Assembly (NCBI GenBank): GCA_027024155.1 | Contig: JALVTE010000023.1 | Coordinates: forward strand, 1-48,677 | Length of the DNA stretch: 48,677 nt | Direction: 5' to 3' | Origin: Campylobacteraceae bacterium | GTDB lineage: Bacteria; Campylobacterota; Campylobacteria; Campylobacterales; Sulfurovaceae | Shown: piece by piece, positions 8,765 through 17,920 of the stretch | Layout: each line of letters starts with the position of its first letter | Numbering within the stretch: the stretch's first letter is position 1 | The notes under the pieces: model-generated | Databases searched by the model: none | Told to the model about the DNA's origin: nothing | Seen by the model: only the letters and a program-made list of their open reading frames with translations | Position numbers and translations under genes: made by a program

Positions 8765-11119
8765 ATGAGTAGCGAAAACTATTTGCATATTCTATCTACA
8801 AGTAGAGCAATTAGGGAAAAGAAGGCTTGTTTTTTAAAGCAAAACTCTTTTTTGCCTAAAATGCTAACTATTTCTGATTTTGAGGCAAAGGCTATAACTC
8901 TTGGTAGTAGCATGCTTATAGATAAAATGCAAAGAGCTCTATATCTTAAAGAAGCAACAAATTTTAGTAACTTTACATTAATAAAAAAAGATATAAATTT
9001 AGTAAAATTTTATACCAATGCCGAAGATTTTTTTAGATTTTTTGAAGAGGTAGGTGCAGAGGGTGTTAAGATAGAAGAGCTATATTTAGCCGATATGTAT
9101 GCAGAGTTTGACAAAGATTTAGAATTGTTAGATAAAACTTTAGCAAATTACAGAGAGTTACTAAATCAGCATGGCTTAAATGATAGAATTTTTATTCCTA
9201 CAGAGTTTAGATTAAATGAAGCTTTTATAAATAGCTTTGATGGTTTTGTTTTGGAATTAGAGGGTTATTTAACTAAGTTTGAGTTAGAGTTGTTTAGAGA
9301 AATAGCTAAGTTAAAACCTTTTATTATTCGCCTTAAAACTACACCTTTTAATCAAAAAATTATAGATAGCTTTAGAGAGTTAAATATTGATTTAGCAGAT
9401 AATTCTATAGTAGAGTTTGATTTAAATAGTAAAAAAATAATCAAAAATAAATTAGAACCAATCAGTATAAATTGTGAAGTTGTTGAAGTAGGTGAACATT
9501 TAGAGCAAATTGCAGTAGCTTTTGCAAAGATAGAAGAGTTTGTTCAGAGTGGAATAAAGCCAGAGCGTATTGCGTTAATAGTACCAGATGAATCTATAGT
9601 GCCTGCAATTAGGGCGTTTGATAGATTAAACAATTTAAACTTTGCAATGGGTCGAAGCTACCGTGAGTATAAGAGTTATAAATTTTTAGAGCAGATAAAC
9701 AGGTTTTTAAGTGGTGACGACATTGCAAAAGAGTTTTTAATACATAATAAATTTGATGTTAAAAAACTTCCTGCTTCTAGTCCAATTAAAGTAGATACTT
9801 TTTTTGCAATATTAAAAGAGTTGGAACTTCCACTCTATAGAAATAAAGATTTATTAAAAGCATTAGATAAGTTAAATTTGCTACAGACATTTTATGATTT
9901 TAATAGAGCATTTAAAGAGAGTGAATTTGATTTTAAGAGTTGGCTTTTTTTGTGGCTTAATGAGATAAAAGAGCATAGTATCGATGATGTAGACGGTGGT
10001 AAAGTTACTGTAATGGGGCTTTTGGAGAGTCGCGGAATTGCTTTTGATGGAGTAATGATAATCGATTTTAACGATGGCGTTGTACCGGCAATTTCAAATA
10101 AAGATAGGTTTCTAAATACTACAGTTAGAGCTAACGCTAAATTACCAACTAAAAGCGATAGAGAAAATTTGCAAAAACATTACTATGCAAGATTACTAGA
10201 GCGAGCAAAATCTTCTGTAGTTATTTATTGTAGTAATGATAATATGCAAGCTTCTAAATTTTTATATGAACTTGGTGTTGCTGATAATATTAGTAGATAC
10301 AAAACTCCATTGAATTTAATTTTTGATTTAGAAAGTAGTTACAAGACATATGCACACTTAGACGATATAGAGGTAGAGTTTAATGCAACTTCTACTACTT
10401 GGTCTGCACATAAACTAAAAACATTTTTAGAGTGTCGAAGAAAGTTCTACTACCGATACATTAAAAAGATAGAGCAGGCAAGTGACGATGAGATAAACGA
10501 GGGTAGAATACTTCATGATGTTATCTCTAAAGTGATAACTCCAAAAGTAAAATTTTCTAGTATAGAAGAGTTGCAAAAAGCTCTTATGATGCAGATTGAT
10601 TTATATAGTAAAGACAGTGCAGAGTTACTATACAAAAAGCCATTGTGGAGTAGCGTATTAAATGGATTTGTACAAAAACAGATAGAACATTTTAAAAAGG
10701 GTTACGAAGTTGCTGGGTGCGAGTTTACTCTTAATGGAGAGATTGCTGGTTTAAAATTTACTGGGCGTGTAGATAGAATGGATATTAAAGATGGTTTTAA
10801 CTTAGTTATAGATTATAAGAGTGGCTCTATTGCAAAGGCAAATAGTAGCGATAGTGAGAAAATAGATGATTTTCAAATGAGTATATATTCAAAACTTTTA
10901 GATAAGCCAGCAAATAGTATAGATTTTATGTTTATAGAGATTTTAAACAGTGGTAAAGAGAGTTATTTAGAAAAGCCAGAAGAGAAAGAGGCGAAGTTAA
11001 TGGAGCATATAGAGTATTTAAAAAGTATAAAAAGCTTCAATGCAGAGCGTTGTGAAGATTTACAAAAGTGTAGATACTGTTCATATCAGTTGTTATGCCA
11101 TCGTGGGGAGTATTTGTAG
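8765..11119 (+). CDS. AddB-like PD-(D/E)XK nuclease with Fe-S cluster motif
   Basis: A 784-residue protein that resembles AddB/RexB subunits of the RecBCD-like double-strand-break repair enzyme. The C-terminal nuclease has the metal-binding segments FTGRVDRMD and LVIDYKSG. Cys557, Cys769, Cys772 and Cys778 reproduce the AddB iron-sulfur spacing (one distant Cys, then C-x2-C-x5-C). The N-terminus (ILSTSRAIREKK) lacks a Walker A, so the helicase half is probably inactive or structural. No addA follows; the next gene is convergent. C. jejuni Cj1481c is the positional equivalent. Confidence 0.85.
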   Translation: MSSENYLHILSTSRAIREKKACFLKQNSFLPKMLTISDFEAKAITLGSSMLIDKMQRALYLKEATNFSNFTLIKKDINLVKFYTNAEDFFRFFEEVGAEGVKIEELYLADMYAEFDKDLELLDKTLANYRELLNQHGLNDRIFIPTEFRLNEAFINSFDGFVLELEGYLTKFELELFREIAKLKPFIIRLKTTPFNQKIIDSFRELNIDLADNSIVEFDLNSKKIIKNKLEPISINCEVVEVGEHLEQIAVAFAKIEEFVQSGIKPERIALIVPDESIVPAIRAFDRLNNLNFAMGRSYREYKSYKFLEQINRFLSGDDIAKEFLIHNKFDVKKLPASSPIKVDTFFAILKELELPLYRNKDLLKALDKLNLLQTFYDFNRAFKESEFDFKSWLFLWLNEIKEHSIDDVDGGKVTVMGLLESRGIAFDGVMIIDFNDGVVPAISNKDRFLNTTVRANAKLPTKSDRENLQKHYYARLLERAKSSVVIYCSNDNMQASKFLYELGVADNISRYKTPLNLIFDLESSYKTYAHLDDIEVEFNATSTTWSAHKLKTFLECRRKFYYRYIKKIEQASDDEINEGRILHDVISKVITPKVKFSSIEELQKALMMQIDLYSKDSAELLYKKPLWSSVLNGFVQKQIEHFKKGYEVAGCEFTLNGEIAGLKFTGRVDRMDIKDGFNLVIDYKSGSIAKANSSDSEKIDDFQMSIYSKLLDKPANSIDFMFIEILNSGKESYLEKPEEKEAKLMEHIEYLKSIKSFNAERCEDLQKCRYCSYQLLCHRGEYL

Positions 11120-11152
11120 TAGGTTGTGCTTAATAGTTTATGGTTACTGAGT

Positions 11153-11821
11153 TTAGAGTATGATTTTACTTGCAACAGCTACAACTGCACTTTCGCTTCT
11201 TAGGATTGTTGGGGTGTTTAAGCCTACTGTTTTTTCTTGAGTAAATAGTTTTATCTCATCTTTGCTTAGTCCACCTTCGCATCCTACTACAATAGAGTCT
11301 ATATCTTGATTTGCTGATACCTTATTTGGGCTAAAATTTAAAAGGTGGCTTTGTGGATATTTGTTTAAAAAATCTTGCAGAGATTGAGAAAACTCTATCT
11401 GCATAAGTGAACTACGCCCACACTGTTGGCTAGAGTTTACTAATATCTTCTCTAGTCTTTCTTTTTTAATTTTGAAATTTGCTTGTGTATAGGCACAGCG
11501 GATAAATACTATTTTAGCAACGCCTATTTCATTAAGGCTAGGTAGAGTTTTTTCTATATTTTTGGGGTCGATTATGCACCAGCCAATAGTTAAATCTTTT
11601 GTTGGAAGCACAGGCTTACTCTCGCCATAAATTAACTCTAAAGAGGCACTTTTTTTATCTATTGACATAACTTTATAACTGTAGAGTTTATCATCTTGAA
11701 GATTTCTAAAATCTATGATATCACCTAGCTTTTTTCGGCGTGCTCTAAATAGATATTTATATGTTTCATCTTCTACTATTAGTATAGGAGATGAAGCATC
11801 TTTATCGTAAACAAATTGCAT
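11153..11821 (-). CDS. rsmE: 16S rRNA (uracil1498-N3)-methyltransferase
   Basis: RsmE methylates U1498 of 16S rRNA. The 222-residue protein has the N-terminal PUA-like part (MQFVYDKDASSPI) and the SPOUT-class knot in the C-terminal half, with signature stretches VVGCEGGLSKDEI and LRSESAVVAVASKI. It is slightly shorter than the E. coli protein (243). It is convergent with the AddB-like gene and lies 7 bp downstream of the next minus-strand gene. Confidence 0.92.
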   Translation of the reverse strand: MQFVYDKDASSPILIVEDETYKYLFRARRKKLGDIIDFRNLQDDKLYSYKVMSIDKKSASLELIYGESKPVLPTKDLTIGWCIIDPKNIEKTLPSLNEIGVAKIVFIRCAYTQANFKIKKERLEKILVNSSQQCGRSSLMQIEFSQSLQDFLNKYPQSHLLNFSPNKVSANQDIDSIVVGCEGGLSKDEIKLFTQEKTVGLNTPTILRSESAVVAVASKIIL

Positions 11822-11828
11822 ATTTTAA

Positions 11829-12221
11829 TTACTTTGCCATAACTGTATAGACAATAGTTGCAGCTATTATAACAATCTCTGCAAGCATAATAGTTATAGA
11901 TAACTTTATGCCTTTACTGTTTTCTCGCCAAAGTTTGCCCAATTTAATTGCTCTGTATCCATCTAATATAGGTAGCAATATGGCGCTAATAATCATAACT
12001 ATAACAATATTACTTAATAGACCCCTTTGGAAGGCAAAAACAACTAAACCACTAAAAACAACCATCGCCCAAAATGCCCAAAATGTAAAGTAGCCAATAC
12101 GAGTAAATTTTACAAAACGCTCAAAGTTATCTTTAAAAACAAGTTGAACCACAATATTGGCAACAATTACAAAAAGCAGTATCTCTACTAAATATTTATG
12201 ATAAGCTATTAAGTAATTCAT
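11829..12221 (-). CDS. Small integral membrane protein of unknown function
   Basis: A 130-residue protein with four predicted membrane helices (about residues 8-29, 42-64, 69-87 and 106-128). I recognise no family signature. It stands 3 bp after argG and 7 bp before rsmE on the same strand, so the three probably share a transcript. Similar four-helix proteins of this size occur in Campylobacterota without known function. Confidence 0.7.
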   Translation of the reverse strand: MNYLIAYHKYLVEILLFVIVANIVVQLVFKDNFERFVKFTRIGYFTFWAFWAMVVFSGLVVFAFQRGLLSNIVIVMIISAILLPILDGYRAIKLGKLWRENSKGIKLSITIMLAEIVIIAATIVYTVMAK

Positions 12222-12224
12222 ATA

Positions 12225-13550
12225 TTATTGAATACCTAAAAAGTCTTTTAATTTTGCGCCAAAACTTACTTTCTCTTCTTCTGTCTTGTCGTTTTCTTTA
12301 CTTTTTTTATCTTCGTTTAAATACTTTGCTGTTCTTTTGGGTTGTAGTTCACCTTCAATAATAAATCTTAAAGCATTTAATCTAATAAAGCCCTCTGCAT
12401 CTTTTTGGTTATATACTTCATCCTCTTCAAATGTAGAGTGTGCTGGTGAGTATAGAGAGTTTTTAGAGTCTCTACCAACAACTATTACATTACCTTTGTA
12501 AAGCTTTAATCTAACATCGCCGTTTACATTCTCTTGAGTCTTATCGATTGCAGCTTGCATCATTTCACGCTCTGGAGAGAACCAGTAACCGTTATAGATT
12601 AAACTTGCATATTTTGGCATTAACTCATCTTTTAAGTGAGCCTCTTCTCTATCTAGTGTAATAGATTCGATTGCTCTGTGAGCTTTTAATAAAATTGTAC
12701 CACCTGGAGTTTCATAGCAACCTCTGGCTTTCATACCAACATAGCGGTTCTCTACTATATCTATTCTTCCAATTCCATGCTTGTTGCCATACTCGTTTAG
12801 AGTTCTTAAAATTGTTGCAGGGCTTAACTTTTCGCCATTAATTGCAACTGCATCTCCATTTTCAAAACTAATTGTAATATACTCAGGTGTATCTGGTGCC
12901 TCTTCTGGAGAGTTTGTCCATAACCACATATCAGCCTCTGGCTCAGCATTCGGGTCTTCTAATACTTGACCTTCGTAAGAGATGTGTAGCAAGTTAGCAT
13001 CCATAGAGTATGGAGACTTTTTACCCTTTTTAGCAATAGGAATTTCGTGTTTCTCTGCATAAGCTAATAGCTTTTCACGGCTATTTAAATCCCACTCTCT
13101 CCAAGGTGCAATTACTTTAATCTCTGGATTTAAGCTTAATGCTCCAATTTCAAAACGAACTTGGTCGTTACCCTTACCAGTTGCTCCGTGAGCTACCGCA
13201 TCTGCACCAGTCTCTTTTGCAATCTCTACTAATCTTTTTGCAATTAGTGGTCTTGCGATTGATGTACCTAGCAGATACTCACCCTCATAAATTGTGTTTG
13301 CTCTAAACATTGGGAATACAAAATCTTTTACAAACTCTTCTTGTAAATCATCTATAAAGATATTTTCAGGTTTAATACCTAGCTTAAGAGCCTTCTCTCT
13401 TGCTGGTTCAACCTCTTCACCTTGCCCAATATCGGCTGTAAATGTTACAACTTCACAGTTATATTCATCTTGTAGCCACTTTAAAATAATACTTGTATCT
13501 AATCCGCCAGAGTATGCTAAAACTACTTTTTTAACCTCTTTTTTATTCAT
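12225..13550 (-). CDS. argG: Argininosuccinate synthase with C-terminal extension
   Basis: ArgG condenses citrulline and aspartate with ATP in arginine synthesis. The PP-loop [11 protein letters not shown] lies at residues 11-21, and the substrate-binding segments [14 protein letters not shown] and [14 protein letters not shown] are present. The body is complete by about residue 405. A further ~35 residues follow, highly charged and then ending [12 protein letters not shown], so the protein is 441 residues against about 400-406 for most relatives. The promoter should lie in the gap shared with pdxJ. Confidence 0.96.
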   Translation of the reverse strand: MNKKEVKKVVLAYSGGLDTSIILKWLQDEYNCEVVTFTADIGQGEEVEPAREKALKLGIKPENIFIDDLQEEFVKDFVFPMFRANTIYEGEYLLGTSIARPLIAKRLVEIAKETGADAVAHGATGKGNDQVRFEIGALSLNPEIKVIAPWREWDLNSREKLLAYAEKHEIPIAKKGKKSPYSMDANLLHISYEGQVLEDPNAEPEADMWLWTNSPEEAPDTPEYITISFENGDAVAINGEKLSPATILRTLNEYGNKHGIGRIDIVENRYVGMKARGCYETPGGTILLKAHRAIESITLDREEAHLKDELMPKYASLIYNGYWFSPEREMMQAAIDKTQENVNGDVRLKLYKGNVIVVGRDSKNSLYSPAHSTFEEDEVYNQKDAEGFIRLNALRFIIEGELQPKRTAKYLNEDKKSKENDKTEEEKVSFGAKLKDFLGIQ

Positions 13551-13629
13551 TATCTTACCTTATATAAAAATTATCTGTATTTTAACATAAAGCTTATAAG
13601 AAATGTTATAATTATACAAAAATTTATGG

Positions 13630-13741
13630 AAGCGGAAAGCGGAAAGCGGAAAGCTGAAAGCTAATAATGAAGCTTCGCTTTTTTAAAAAGAGGCGAAGCC
13701 ACACTATTAGCTTTGTGCTTTGTGCTTTGTGCTTTGTGCTT
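13630..13741. repeat. Heptad inverted-repeat element A (upstream of pdxJ)
   Basis: Two 35-bp arms, each exactly five 7-bp units, flank a 42-bp core. The left arm (13630-13664) is AAGCGGA three times, AAGCTGA, AAGCTAA. The right arm (13707-13741), read on the minus strand, is AAGCACA four times, then AAGCTAA. Only two of seven positions differ between arms, in register. The core holds a GCTTCGC/GCGAAGC hairpin (13672-13699). The element fills most of the argG-pdxJ gap and ends directly at the hairpin covering the pdxJ ribosome-binding site. Confidence 0.85.
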
Positions 13742-13762
13742 CCCCCAAAGGGGGAACCAGTG
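13740..13762 (+). promoter_or_regulatory. Hairpin enclosing the pdxJ Shine-Dalgarno sequence
   Basis: TTCCCCC-AAA-GGGGGAA (13740-13756) is a perfect 7-bp stem with a 3-nt loop. Its right arm is the only good Shine-Dalgarno sequence for the GTG start at 13760, five bases downstream. If formed in the mRNA it would hide the ribosome-binding site. Confidence 0.7.
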
Positions 13763-14542
13763 GATTTAGGTGTAAATATAGACCATATCGCAGTTTTGAG
13801 AGAGGCTCGAATGGTAAATAATCCAAACTTTATAGATGCTTTAAGCATTTGTGAGCGTGCGGGGGCGGAGCAGATAACTATTCATTTGCGAGAAGATAGA
13901 CGACATATTCAAGATAAAGATGTAGCCGATGTGCTAGAACACTCAGTACTACCTGTAAATTTAGAGTGTGCTATTGAGCCTAGTATTATAGATATTGTTT
14001 GCAATCTACTGCCACACCGTGCTACTTTAGTGCCTGAAAAACGAGAAGAGGTTACAACAGAGGGTGGCTTGGCGATTAGTACAGATAATACTAGATTAAC
14101 TAATGCGATAGAAAAATTGCACGATAATGAAATAGAGGTATCTCTATTTATCGACCCAACTATAGAGGCAGTAGAGACTTCTAAAGAGTTGGGTGTGGAG
14201 TGGATAGAATTACATACGGGCAGATACTCTAATTTATATGCAATGTTTTACTCTAATTTACCACACTCTAAGCATGCTGTAGAGGAACTTAGACTAAGTC
14301 GAAAAGAGTTAAAAGAGCAGTTGGCTAAAGAGTTGGAGCAGTTAAAAGAGGTATCGATTTTAGCTAAAAAGTTGGGGCTAAAAGTTGCAGCTGGGCATGG
14401 GCTAAATTATCAAAATGTAAAAGATATTGTAGCAATAGAGCAGATAGAGGAGCTAAATATTGGGCAAAGTATTGTTGCTCGCTCAATTTTTAGTGGATTA
14501 TACAGAGCAATTATAGATATGAAAGAGTTGGTAAATGGCTAA
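13760..14542 (+). CDS. pdxJ: Pyridoxine 5'-phosphate synthase
   Basis: PdxJ condenses 3-amino-2-oxopropyl phosphate with deoxyxylulose phosphate, the last step of DXP-dependent vitamin B6 synthesis. I place the start at GTG 13760, giving 260 residues beginning MDLGVNIDHIAVLREAR, the conserved PdxJ N-terminus. An ATG at 13667 in the same frame would translate the heptad repeat and is unlikely. Other signatures are EQITIHLREDRRHIQ and GHGLNYQNV. It overlaps pdxA by 8 bp, giving a coupled B6 operon. The ribosome-binding site lies in a tight hairpin. Confidence 0.96.
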   Translation: MDLGVNIDHIAVLREARMVNNPNFIDALSICERAGAEQITIHLREDRRHIQDKDVADVLEHSVLPVNLECAIEPSIIDIVCNLLPHRATLVPEKREEVTTEGGLAISTDNTRLTNAIEKLHDNEIEVSLFIDPTIEAVETSKELGVEWIELHTGRYSNLYAMFYSNLPHSKHAVEELRLSRKELKEQLAKELEQLKEVSILAKKLGLKVAAGHGLNYQNVKDIVAIEQIEELNIGQSIVARSIFSGLYRAIIDMKELVNG

Positions 14543-15455
14543 AAAAAAGGTTGCAATAAGTATAGGTGATTTAAATGGTATAGGCATAGAGATAGCTTTA
14601 AGAGCCCATAAAGAGGTTGCAAAAATGGTTGAACCTTATTATATAATAGATAGAGTTATGCTAGATATTGCAAGTAGTAAACTTGGAATCAAAGTACCTA
14701 AAGGTTTTAATACTATTTCGGCAGATGAAGAGCCGTTTAAAATAGATGCTGGAAAAGTTAGTAAAAAGAGTGGAGCGTACTCATTTGCATCGTTTAAAAA
14801 AGCGATAGAGTTAGCAAAAAATGGAAAAGTAGATGCAATATGCACTTTGCCAATTCATAAAGAGGCGTGGAGTAAGGCAGGTATAAAATATAAAGGGCAT
14901 ACCGAAGTATTGCGAGATGCTTTTAAAAAAGATGCGATTATGATGCTAGGTTGCCCAAAAATGTATGTATCTCTATTTACCGAGCATATACCTTTAAAAA
15001 ATATTGCTAAAAATATAAAAACAAAAAAGCTTTTAAGATTTTTGCTAGATTTACAAAAGAGTTTAAATACAGATGAACAGGTAGCAGTTTTAGCTCTAAA
15101 CCCACACGCAGGTGATAATGGCGTCTTGGGTAAAGAGGAGAGTAAAATTACAAAAGCTATAAATTTAGCAAATAAAACTTTAGGAAGAGAGCAATTTGTT
15201 GGTCCAATAGTTCCAGATATTGCATTTACTTCAAATTTTAGAAAGAATTACAAACATTTTGTGGCAATGTATCACGACCAAGGCTTAGCACCACTTAAAG
15301 CTTTGTATTTTGAAGAGGGAATAAATGTATCACTAAATCTGCCAATTTTAAGAACATCAGTAGACCACGGAACAGCATTTGATATTGCTTATAAGGGTAA
15401 AGATATCAGTTTAAAAAGTTATTTGAATGCTATTAAGTATATTCAAGAGAGTTGA
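14535..15455 (+). CDS. pdxA: 4-hydroxythreonine-4-phosphate dehydrogenase
   Basis: PdxA oxidises 4-phosphohydroxy-L-threonine to supply the substrate of PdxJ. The 306-residue protein has the metal-binding histidines in KGHTEVLRD, MYHDQGLAPLK and RTSVDHGTAFD, and the ALNPHAGDNGVLGKEE signature. Its start lies inside the end of pdxJ, so translation is probably coupled. The TGA stop at 15453-15455 lies in a small hairpin (AGTTG/CAACT, 15450-15466) shared with the convergent gene. Confidence 0.96.
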   Translation: MAKKKVAISIGDLNGIGIEIALRAHKEVAKMVEPYYIIDRVMLDIASSKLGIKVPKGFNTISADEEPFKIDAGKVSKKSGAYSFASFKKAIELAKNGKVDAICTLPIHKEAWSKAGIKYKGHTEVLRDAFKKDAIMMLGCPKMYVSLFTEHIPLKNIAKNIKTKKLLRFLLDLQKSLNTDEQVAVLALNPHAGDNGVLGKEESKITKAINLANKTLGREQFVGPIVPDIAFTSNFRKNYKHFVAMYHDQGLAPLKALYFEEGINVSLNLPILRTSVDHGTAFDIAYKGKDISLKSYLNAIKYIQES

Positions 15456-15456
15456 A

Positions 15457-15924
15457 TTAAGCAACTGCTCTTAAATTATTAATTTTTTCTAGTGTTGGTT
15501 GATATATACTAAATTCTGAGTAGCTTGCTAATAATTTTTCTGCTTGTGTTAATTTCTCTTTTGGTAAACCAAACCACTCTACACCCATTAATAGTGTGTA
15601 GATGTAGTCAATGGCATAATACTCTTCGTATTGTATTAAAAGAGAGAATCTTAACTCTAATAACTCTTTAAATAAATCTTTTGCTTGCTGCTTTAACTCT
15701 TTTTTTGCTACAAGCATATTATTTAAAACAAGTGCTAACTCTACTTTATCATTATCCTGTTTTAATTGTGGATATAGCTTTTCATATATTTTTAATGCTT
15801 CTTGAGGTTCACCATTCTCTTGGTATTTTACAGCTTTGCTTATATTCTCATTATAATAGTTCTCTTTTGCTTCTTTATTAGAAACATTTTTTGATTTGAA
15901 AATATTTAATATATGGTTGAACAT
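15457..15924 (-). CDS. Hypothetical TPR-like cytoplasmic protein
   Basis: A 155-residue, helix-rich soluble protein. The middle (KAVKYQENGEPQEALKIYEK) fits a tetratricopeptide repeat and is followed by a second helical pair, so a short TPR fold is likely. There is no signal peptide or membrane helix. It is convergent with pdxA, and the two stop codons are 1 bp apart. A 275-bp gap follows upstream. I cannot name a function. Confidence 0.65.
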   Translation of the reverse strand: MFNHILNIFKSKNVSNKEAKENYYNENISKAVKYQENGEPQEALKIYEKLYPQLKQDNDKVELALVLNNMLVAKKELKQQAKDLFKELLELRFSLLIQYEEYYAIDYIYTLLMGVEWFGLPKEKLTQAEKLLASYSEFSIYQPTLEKINNLRAVA

Positions 15925-16199
15925 TTTGCTTTCCTACAATTAATACATATTTTAAAATATAGATATAGCCCATAATATGGAAAATATTATATTCTAATAA
16001 AAGATATTACATTTTAATGACATTTAACTTAAAAGATGATTAAAAGAGTGTGCATAGCATTAATTATAGATAAATTTTACTAAATTTATTTAATTAATTT
16101 GATGATAGAAAAAGGATATAAGGTTTTATCGAAGTTTTATTATCTGAAGTTATTATAGCCTATATCCCCGTTTATACGGGAATAAGGCAGTAATTAGTT

Positions 16200-17492
16200 T
16201 TATATTTTACCGTCTAAATGGTCTGCTAATCTTTGTAGTTTCTCTTTATAAGCTTCGATGTCGAAATCTTTAATTCTAGCTACACCATCTTCGATTGCAG
16301 CTTGTGCAACTGCTGATGCAACATATACAAGAACTCTTCTGTCAAATGGAGAAGGGATAATATAGTCTGGTCCAAACTCCATAGTTTCACGACCATGAGC
16401 TGCTTTTACATTATCAGGAACTGGCTCTTTTGCTAATGATGCTAGTGCACGAGAAGCTGCCATTTTCATATTTTCTGTAATTTTAGTTGCTCTAACATCT
16501 AAAGCACCTCTAAAGATTTGAGGGAATCCTAAAACATTGTTTACTTGGTTAGGGTAATCACTTCTACCTGTTCCAATAATTACATCTGGGCGTGCCTCTT
16601 TTGCAAGTGGAGGCTTAATTTCTGGATTTGGGTTTGCACAAGCAAAGATAATTGGACTCTCTGCCATAGATGCTACCATCTCTTTAGATATTAAATCTGG
16701 TTGGCTTAATCCTAGAATCATATCTGCACCTTTACATGCATCTTCTAGTGTTCTATCTGGTGTATCAAATGCAAATAGTTGCTTATATTCATTAAGGTCA
16801 TCTCTTCCGCTATGTATTACCCCTTTAGAGTCTAGCATAGTAATATTTTTAACACCTAACTCTTTATACATACTAGCACAAGCAATTCCTGAAGCACCTG
16901 CACCAATTACTACAACTTTTAAATCTTCTGGCTTTTTACCGCTCATTTCGATAACATTAATTAAACCAGCTGTTGTAATAACTGCTGTTCCGTGTTGGTC
17001 GTCGTGGAATACTGGTACGTTACAAATCTCTTTTAATCTTTTTTCGATTTCAAAACATCTTGGAGCTGAAATATCTTCTAAGTTTACACCACCAAAACTG
17101 TCTGCCATTGCAGCAACAATTTTGATAATCTCTTCTGTATCTTTTGTGTTAAGCTCAATATCTACTGCATCTACATTTGCAAAGCTCTTAAATAGTACGC
17201 CTTTTCCTTCCATAACGGGCTTACCAGCTAAGTGTCCGATATCTCCAAGTCCTAAAACTGCTGTTCCGTCACTTACAACTGCTACTAAGTTACCTTTGTT
17301 TGTGTATTCGTAAGCTTTGTCGATATCTTTTTCTATCTCTAAACAGGGAAAAGCAACACCTGGGCTGTACGCCATTGATAACTCTTTTTCAGTGTTACAA
17401 GGCTTTGTTAAAAGTGTTCCTGTTTTTCCGTTTGTGTCAAACTCGCTCTGTGCTCTGTGGTACTCTAATGATTCTTGTTCGAAAGTGCTCAT
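16200..17492 (-). CDS. maeB: Malic enzyme (malate to pyruvate, short form)
   Basis: Malic enzyme decarboxylates malate to pyruvate with NAD(P)+ reduction. The 430-residue protein has the N-terminal malic domain (MAYSPGVAFPCLEI), the substrate segment FHDDQHGTAVITTAGL and the Rossmann motif VVIGAGASGIACASMY. The phosphotransacetylase-like C-terminal domain of enterobacterial MaeB is absent, so this is the short form common in Campylobacterota. Cofactor preference cannot be read with certainty. A gap of 188 bp with several hairpins lies upstream. Confidence 0.94.
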   Translation of the reverse strand: MSTFEQESLEYHRAQSEFDTNGKTGTLLTKPCNTEKELSMAYSPGVAFPCLEIEKDIDKAYEYTNKGNLVAVVSDGTAVLGLGDIGHLAGKPVMEGKGVLFKSFANVDAVDIELNTKDTEEIIKIVAAMADSFGGVNLEDISAPRCFEIEKRLKEICNVPVFHDDQHGTAVITTAGLINVIEMSGKKPEDLKVVVIGAGASGIACASMYKELGVKNITMLDSKGVIHSGRDDLNEYKQLFAFDTPDRTLEDACKGADMILGLSQPDLISKEMVASMAESPIIFACANPNPEIKPPLAKEARPDVIIGTGRSDYPNQVNNVLGFPQIFRGALDVRATKITENMKMAASRALASLAKEPVPDNVKAAHGRETMEFGPDYIIPSPFDRRVLVYVASAVAQAAIEDGVARIKDFDIEAYKEKLQRLADHLDGKI

Positions 17493-17559
17493 TAATACTC
17501 CTAATGGTTAATTTTGATAGGAATATTTTACACTTAGTGTGATTAATTTGAGAGCTTAT

Positions 17560-17690
17560 CTCCTAAAATAGGAGTAAAAAAATATTGATTGTAACTTTTT
17601 GTATAGTTATTAATTAAATGAGAAGTTTTAGTGTTTCAAAATGAAACTATTATTAAAGGTATCCTATAACTATTACATCTCTAAAAGAGA
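17560..17690. repeat. Intergenic hairpin cluster
   Basis: Three small perfect palindromes with AAA loops: CTCCTA-AAA-TAGGAG (17560-17574), GTTTCA-AAA-TGAAAC (17633-17647) and TCTCT-AAA-AGAGA (17678-17690). The third straddles the stop codon (17681-17683) of the minus-strand gene that follows. The first could serve as part of the malic-enzyme upstream region; no clear -35/-10 pair stands out. Confidence 0.5.
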
Positions 17691-17920
17691 GTAGCTTCGC
17701 TGTCGCATTCATCTAATAAGCACTCTTTATGTGTTTGTAACTCTTCGCTAATGCAACAAGCGCAATTTTTGCATAGGTAGTTGTAATTTTCTACATCGTA
17801 GTACAATAAATCTTCTTCGTTAAATTCATTGTAGCACTTAGAACAGTATTTTGTTACATTCTCTAAAATATTTCTATCTGCACTCTGCTCTAAAAAGATA
17901 TCTCTATTAATTGTTACCAT
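17681..17920 (-). CDS. Small cysteine-rich, probable zinc-binding protein
   Basis: A 79-residue protein with paired cysteines: YCSKCYNEF, LCKNCACC and a terminal CLLDEC. The CxxC pairs suggest a zinc ribbon. There is no signal peptide. It overlaps the upstream TPR gene by 14 bp, so they are co-translated and may act together. No family I can name; an adaptor or regulatory zinc finger is only a guess. Confidence 0.65.
   Translation of the reverse strand: MVTINRDIFLEQSADRNILENVTKYCSKCYNEFNEEDLLYYDVENYNYLCKNCACCISEELQTHKECLLDECDSEATLF

Noticed and set aside
13667-13759. N-terminal extension of pdxJ from the ATG at 13667
   Set aside because: It would translate the heptad element into a non-conserved leader; the GTG at 13760 has the Shine-Dalgarno and gives the conserved N-terminus.
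16157-16183. Hairpin CCCCGTTTATACGGG near the malic-enzyme gene, similar in look to a type I CRISPR repeat
   Set aside because: It occurs once, with no spaced copies and no cas genes in the window; it is a simple hairpin downstream of the gene.
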